Positions 33,143-36,754 of a stretch of DNA of 36,754 nt are shown in pieces; the first letter of the stretch is position 1, and every line of letters starts with the position of its first letter. The notes beneath the pieces are model-generated. The model saw only the letters and a program-made list of their open reading frames with translations, did no database searches and had not been told where the DNA came from. The stretch is from Firmicutes bacterium UBA993 (GTDB lineage Bacteria > Bacillota > Dethiobacteria > DTU022), in the NCBI GenBank assembly GCA_002292015.1, contig DBBD01000039.1:1-36754 (forward strand), given 5' to 3'. A program made the position numbers and the translations under genes.

Positions 33143-34204
33143 ATGAAAGCAATTTATTTTTCCGGTAAAGCCGGGGGCGGCAAAACAGCGACCGCTCTGG
33201 GAGTCGGGCTGAAGTTGAAAAAAGAAGGCCTGAAGGTATCTTATTTCAAACCAATTGGTTTTCGCAAAGGCACGCTAAAAAAGGATGACGATGACGTCAT
33301 CTTAATGCGTGAAGTACTCGAGCTGCCTTTATCCTGTAATACAATTTCGCCGATAACCGTTAATGACCAATACCTAACAGCTCGTTTTATCAAAGCACTG
33401 CCGGATTTGCGGCACCGAATAACCGAAGCCTTCAATAATTGCCAAAAAGGTTACGATCTGGTACTGATCGATGGCAGCATCGAACCATTTGTTGGTGCAA
33501 ACAAGCGTATGGATGATTTTTCACTAGCCACCATGCTCGGCGCCGCAGTCTTGCCGGTGATCATGGCCGATAACGATTTTCAACTGGATGAAAATCTGCT
33601 TTATCTTGATCTCTGGTCAGCCAAAAATATCCAAATTATTGGCTGTATCTTTAACAATGTCAACCAGGCCCAGTGGAACAAAAGCAGCAGCATATACCGC
33701 AACGCAGTTGAAGAAAAGGGATATCCAGTGCTTGGGATCATGCCGCGACGCTTGGAGATATCCTCCCCGACAGTTGCTGAATTTTACGATGCCTTGCACG
33801 GAGAGCTACTGGCGGCGCCAGACAATTTAAACCGTCTCGTTGAAGAGGTGGTAATCGGCACGATGACAATCGAGAGTGCTCTTGGTTATTTGCGAAGGGC
33901 GCCGAATAAGGCCCTGATAACAGGTGGCGACCGTAGCGACATGGCCCTTACCGCTCTGGAAACGAGCACCTCGGTCATTATTTTCACCGGTGGCCTTTAT
34001 CCCGATGTGCGTGTTCTTTCACAGGCTGAGGAAAAAGGCGTGCCGGTCATCCTGGTTCGCGAAGACACATTTTCCACGATCGAAAATCTACAGAGTGTGT
34101 ATCGCAGTATTCACCCGCAAAACAAAGAAGCGATCGTCATTGTGCAAGAAGTCATGGAAGAGTACGTCGACTGGAATCCTATTTTTGATTATGCAAGAAG
34201 CTAA
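33143..34204 (+). CDS. P-loop NTPase with C-terminal DRTGG domain
   Basis: A 353-residue protein with a BioD/CobQ-like P-loop domain (SGKAGGGKTATALGVGLKL; Walker A about residues 8-15; YDLVLIDGS) and a C-terminal DRTGG-type domain (ITGGDRSDMALTALE; VIIFTGGLYPDVRVLSQAEEKGVPVILV). The same arrangement forms the N-terminal half of long phosphotransacetylases, but the catalytic Pta domain is missing. Free-standing versions often follow ADP-forming acyl-CoA synthetase genes. A sensing or regulatory role over acyl-CoA or acetate metabolism is reasonable but unproven. It converges with the minus-strand aminomutase gene, leaving only 19 bases between stops. Confidence 0.8.
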   Translation: MKAIYFSGKAGGGKTATALGVGLKLKKEGLKVSYFKPIGFRKGTLKKDDDDVILMREVLELPLSCNTISPITVNDQYLTARFIKALPDLRHRITEAFNNCQKGYDLVLIDGSIEPFVGANKRMDDFSLATMLGAAVLPVIMADNDFQLDENLLYLDLWSAKNIQIIGCIFNNVNQAQWNKSSSIYRNAVEEKGYPVLGIMPRRLEISSPTVAEFYDALHGELLAAPDNLNRLVEEVVIGTMTIESALGYLRRAPNKALITGGDRSDMALTALETSTSVIIFTGGLYPDVRVLSQAEEKGVPVILVREDTFSTIENLQSVYRSIHPQNKEAIVIVQEVMEEYVDWNPIFDYARS

Positions 34205-34223
34205 AAGCGGTTCAACTACTTAC

Positions 34224-35459
34224 TTAATTTTCATAGCGAACAATTTTGTTTTCCCAGGTCCTGATCATGATGTAGTCCTTACCGCTGCTGACTAGATACT
34301 CAGGCAGCATTGGTGTTTTTCCGCGCCCGAGCGGGGCGTTGACCACGAATGTCGGAACAGCAAGGCCGGAAGTATAGCCACGCAGCTTTTCCATAATCTC
34401 GATCCCTTCCTCGACTTTGGTCCGAAAATGCGCTGTTCCTCTGACTGCTTTAGCATGAAAGATGTAGTAAGGTTTAACCATTATTTTCAGTAAATCCTGG
34501 TTTAGCTTCCGGATCACAAAAGGATCGTTGTTTACACCCTTCAACAGCACCGTCTGGTTGCCGAGATTTACTCCCGTTCTGGCTAATTTAAAGCAAGCTT
34601 CCCGGGCCCGTGGGGTTACCTCCTGCGGATGATTAAAGTGTGTGTTTACATAGAGAGGTAAGTGTTCGGACAGGATTCGGCACAATTCGTCATCAATGCG
34701 CTGTGGCATGGTAACCGGAGTCCTGGTCCCAAACCGTTTGATCTCGACATGGGGTATCGCTTCAAGTTCCGCGAGCAACCAGGCAATAGTTTTATTGTCG
34801 ACCATAAACCCGTCACCGCCGGTTAAAAGTACATCCCTGACTTCACGGTTGCGACTGATATACTCGAGCGCTTCTTCTAACTCAACCCTTGGTGTGGCCA
34901 GATCACGCTCGCCGATAGCACGGCGCCTCTGGCAGTGACGGCAGTACATGGCGCACTGGTTAGTGACCTTGACGATTAAGCGGTCAGCATAACGGCGGGT
35001 AACAGCCGGAACCGGTGAAGTATACTCTTCGGCCATAGGATCTTCATAGCCATCATGGTCCAGGTATTCATTGATTGATGGTACACACTGCATTTTTACT
35101 GGATCGTGTTTAACGGCGGGATCAATGAGGCTCAGGTAATAAGGCGATATTGCCCAACGGTATTTTGAGCCTGTTTTTATTACATCTTCAAGATCAGTTT
35201 CATCAATCGCCAAGAGCTCTTTTAAAACGTCGGTGTTTGTAATCCTGTTTTTCATCTGCCACCGCCAGTTTTCCCAGTCTGCATCGCTCGCTTTAAAATA
35301 GTTCTTGATTTTGGTTTGGTTTTCTTGTATCTGCGACCACCTGCTAAATCCAGTCGGCATAGTTAGCAAAGCTTCCCTGTACTCGGAGATATTGCCTCTC
35401 AAAACTTCGGCCCGGAAAAATGATTTCTTCTGTTTTTCGTGCAGGGTTTCCTCAGTCAT
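34224..35459 (-). CDS. eam: Glutamate 2,3-aminomutase (radical SAM, PLP)
   Basis: A 411-residue KamA-family enzyme. The radical SAM cluster motif is CAMYCRHC, and PLP/SAM regions are standard. The two aspartates that bind the side-chain amine of lysine in lysine 2,3-aminomutase are replaced by Lys337 (HAKAVRG) and Asn374 (VVNAPLGRGK), 37 residues apart; this Lys/Asn pair is the known signature of glutamate 2,3-aminomutase, which makes beta-glutamate, an osmolyte. ATG at 35459 is preferred: AGGGAGGGG lies just upstream, and the promoter at 35505-35533 places transcription start next to the first in-frame ATG (35495), leaving no leader for it. Confidence 0.88.
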   Translation of the reverse strand: MTEETLHEKQKKSFFRAEVLRGNISEYREALLTMPTGFSRWSQIQENQTKIKNYFKASDADWENWRWQMKNRITNTDVLKELLAIDETDLEDVIKTGSKYRWAISPYYLSLIDPAVKHDPVKMQCVPSINEYLDHDGYEDPMAEEYTSPVPAVTRRYADRLIVKVTNQCAMYCRHCQRRRAIGERDLATPRVELEEALEYISRNREVRDVLLTGGDGFMVDNKTIAWLLAELEAIPHVEIKRFGTRTPVTMPQRIDDELCRILSEHLPLYVNTHFNHPQEVTPRAREACFKLARTGVNLGNQTVLLKGVNNDPFVIRKLNQDLLKIMVKPYYIFHAKAVRGTAHFRTKVEEGIEIMEKLRGYTSGLAVPTFVVNAPLGRGKTPMLPEYLVSSGKDYIMIRTWENKIVRYEN

Positions 35460-35504
35460 TCCTGCTGCAACCCCTCCCTTTGTTACTTTTTTCATGCTTT
35501 TTAT

Positions 35505-35533
35505 AGTATAACGATCAGTATTTTGACTGTCAA
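35505..35533 (-). promoter_or_regulatory. Sigma-A promoter for glutamate 2,3-aminomutase
   Basis: On the minus strand TTGACA (35528-35533) and TATACT (35505-35510) are separated by exactly 17 bases, close to consensus. Transcription should start near 35498. The -35 box overlaps the T-run of the terminator for the upstream gene. Confidence 0.8.
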
Positions 35534-35580
35534 AAAAGAAGGTTCCCCGGATTTTATATATGAAGCCGGAAAACCTTCTA
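35531..35580 (-). terminator. Intrinsic terminator of secreted-protein gene
   Basis: Minus-strand hairpin: AGAAGGTT pairs with AACCTTCT (35572-35579 with 35537-35544), extended by two G-U pairs and CCGG/CCGG to 14 pairs around a 15-base loop, followed by six T (35532-35537 as A on the plus strand). It lies 23 bases after the gene's stop. Confidence 0.85.
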
Positions 35581-35602
35581 TGCAGTTAATTTTGACTATG
35601 GT

Positions 35603-36244
35603 TTAGGGAAGCATATCCCAGAAACCAGATTTATGTTTGCCGTCACGTATCTCAGTCGTATCCCAAACTTTGGCATACCCGTCAACCCGCATTTGATCTC
35701 GCAGCAAACCGGGGATTTCTAGAATTCGCTTAGTTGTACCCCCAGTGTTGCCAAAGTGGTTAGTCATTTGTAGGTAATTGCCATCAGAGCTCTGACTAGA
35801 AACAATATCGTGGCTGATAAAACCGGTTTCACCAGGGTCCATCTCAACCCCGGTTGACATTTCAACCCCTTGTTTCGGAAGCTCAATTACCGACATAATC
35901 AGCAACTCATCCTCTTCGGGGGCATTAAGGGCAGTGGTCCCGGTCATATAAGCCTGAAGGCTCAGGGCGGTTATCCGGTAAACTTCAGCACTCGGGTTGC
36001 GGTTGCCGTATTCCACTTCCGTCACAAACTGAGAGCCACTGGAAGAACCTTTGCCTTCAATCAAAAAATAGGCCCCCCCGCCGTGCAACTCAAAGTCGAT
36101 AGTTCTTTCGTGGAAGATATCACCGATATACCTGAAATGCATACTTGAAAAGCGATAGCGGTTAACTTCAGCCACGGCAGGCACGGCGATGATCATGAAC
36201 ACCACAAGTACTACCATAGCGGTTATAAAAACCTTTTTTGTCAC
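35603..36244 (-). CDS. Secreted protein of unknown function
   Basis: A 213-residue protein with a clear signal peptide (MTKKVFITAMVVLVVFMIIA then VPAVAEV, likely cleaved after Ala-Val-Ala near residue 25). The mature part is rich in beta-prone and Gly/Ser stretches (ELHGGGAYFLIEGKGSSSGS, MTNHFGNTGGTTKRIL) and has no cysteine, no membrane anchor and no recognisable catalytic motif. I do not recognise a family. GTG at 36244 is the probable start; GGAAAGGAT lies upstream at somewhat long spacing. It is bounded by a strong terminator downstream and tRNA-Pro upstream, so it may be transcribed on its own or by read-through from the tRNA promoter. Confidence 0.7.
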   Translation of the reverse strand: MTKKVFITAMVVLVVFMIIAVPAVAEVNRYRFSSMHFRYIGDIFHERTIDFELHGGGAYFLIEGKGSSSGSQFVTEVEYGNRNPSAEVYRITALSLQAYMTGTTALNAPEEDELLIMSVIELPKQGVEMSTGVEMDPGETGFISHDIVSSQSSDGNYLQMTNHFGNTGGTTKRILEIPGLLRDQMRVDGYAKVWDTTEIRDGKHKSGFWDMLP

Positions 36245-36321
36245 TACTGCGGCACATCCTTTCCAAAGATAAACCCTGCCCTGATTTAAGCCTTAGGCAT
36301 CACTCGCCTAAAAACAGAAAT

Positions 36322-36398
36322 TGGTCGGAGCGAAAGGATTTGAACCTTCGACCTCTTGACCCCCAGTCAAGCGCGCTACCAAGCTGCGCCACGCCCCG
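36322..36398 (-). tRNA. tRNA-Pro (anticodon GGG)
   Basis: 77 bases with the 3' CCA encoded. The acceptor stem CGGGGCG/CGCTCCG pairs fully (one G-T). The D arm, a TTGA-type anticodon stem (CTTGA/TCAAG) with loop CTGGGGG, and a T arm with GGTTCAAATCC are all present. Anticodon GGG reads CCC and CCU proline codons. Confidence 0.97.
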
Positions 36399-36439
36399 AT
36401 GCTAAACCTTGTGTACTAATGCTGCTTTATCACCTCACC

Positions 36440-36468
36440 ATTCTAATGCAAGCGGTTGTAAAAGTCAA
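36440..36468 (-). promoter_or_regulatory. Sigma-A promoter for tRNA-Pro
   Basis: Minus-strand TTGACT (36463-36468) and TAGAAT (36440-36445) with a 17-base spacer lie 42 bases upstream of the tRNA 5' end, consistent with a short processed leader. Confidence 0.75.
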
Positions 36469-36754
36469 CGAGCCGACGCTGCTCGTGCGCCTGGGCGGGC
36501 GTAGTTTTAAATATTGTCCCAATAAATGGTATTTGTTAAGCGCCATCAAGAATCCGCTCCACATCACACCATCGTCTGCCGGCATTTTTCGCCCACAATG
36601 AGGCGATTATCTGACCGGTTTGCACATTCCAACGCATGCCTTACTGTTTCATCCGTTGCTTGATCACCTTTTTATTACCGTATAAATAATGATAATTCTG
36701 ATCACAGTGTATTTTGCCAAGACTTGTTTAGCTTTAAACACCGATTTTCGCATT
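36469..36754. other. Right-end gap, no gene recognised
   Basis: No supported coding region. The 81-codon frame that crosses the tRNA (36356-36601) is not credible. A weak minus-strand promoter-like pair (TTGGCA near 36717, 17-base spacer) is present but leads into no gene. Confidence 0.5.

Noticed and set aside
1..36754. CRISPR arrays, transposases, phage genes or integrases
   Set aside because: No regularly spaced repeats, transposase or integrase motifs, or target-site duplications were seen anywhere in the window.

Overview
The window starts just inside a replication-origin gene block of an anaerobic, low-to-mid GC Gram-positive bacterium, most likely a clostridial Firmicute. The evidence is the order dnaN-recF-(DUF721)-remB-gyrB, strong AGGAGG-type ribosome binding sites with occasional TTG/GTG starts, lipoprotein-type binding proteins, and oxygen-sensitive enzymes (tungsten aldehyde oxidoreductase, corrinoid methyltransferase parts, a radical-SAM aminomutase). 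dnaA would lie just left of the window. gyrA, which usually follows gyrB in this group, does not; a large catabolic island begins there instead.

Layout. 31-4882: housekeeping genes dnaN, recF, a DciA-like DUF721 gene, remB and gyrB. 4883-5586: a non-coding stretch holding a decayed leucine-dehydrogenase-type pseudogene and candidate operators. 5587-14252: IclR regulator 1, a corrinoid protein, a UroD/MtaA-type methyltransferase, a flavin reductase-like protein, a three-gene sugar-type ABC importer, and a second UroD/MtaA-type protein. 14318-14510: a scar fusing a third IclR start, a corrinoid-protein tail and a repeated palindromic element. 14904-19718: a four-gene BMP/nucleoside-type ABC importer. 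19733-24907: an iron-sulfur flavoprotein, two four-cluster ferredoxin subunits, an FAD/NAD(P)H subunit, tungsten AOR and a MoaD-like protein. 25021-29953: a class I aminotransferase, a DUF917 protein, an HpcH/HpaI aldolase, KDPG aldolase and KDG kinase. 29994-30761: IclR regulator 2 on the opposite strand. 31008-34204: an ADP-forming acyl-CoA synthetase and a P-loop/DRTGG protein. 34224-36398, minus strand: glutamate 2,3-aminomutase, an unknown secreted protein and tRNA-Pro(GGG).

How the genes may work together (inference). Two importers bring in one or more small organic substrates, possibly sugar- or nucleoside-like. The corrinoid protein and UroD-type proteins would remove a methyl group. 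Aldolases would split a 2-keto-3-deoxy acid into pyruvate and an aldehyde or glyceraldehyde 3-phosphate. The AOR complex would oxidise an aldehyde and pass electrons through ferredoxin-like subunits to the FAD/NAD(P)H subunit. The acyl-CoA synthetase could make ATP from an acyl-CoA. Two paralogous IclR regulators of equal length bracket the island in opposite orientation and are the obvious candidates for its control. The substrate cannot be read from the sequence. No methyl-THF transferase and no reductive corrinoid activator is present in the window.
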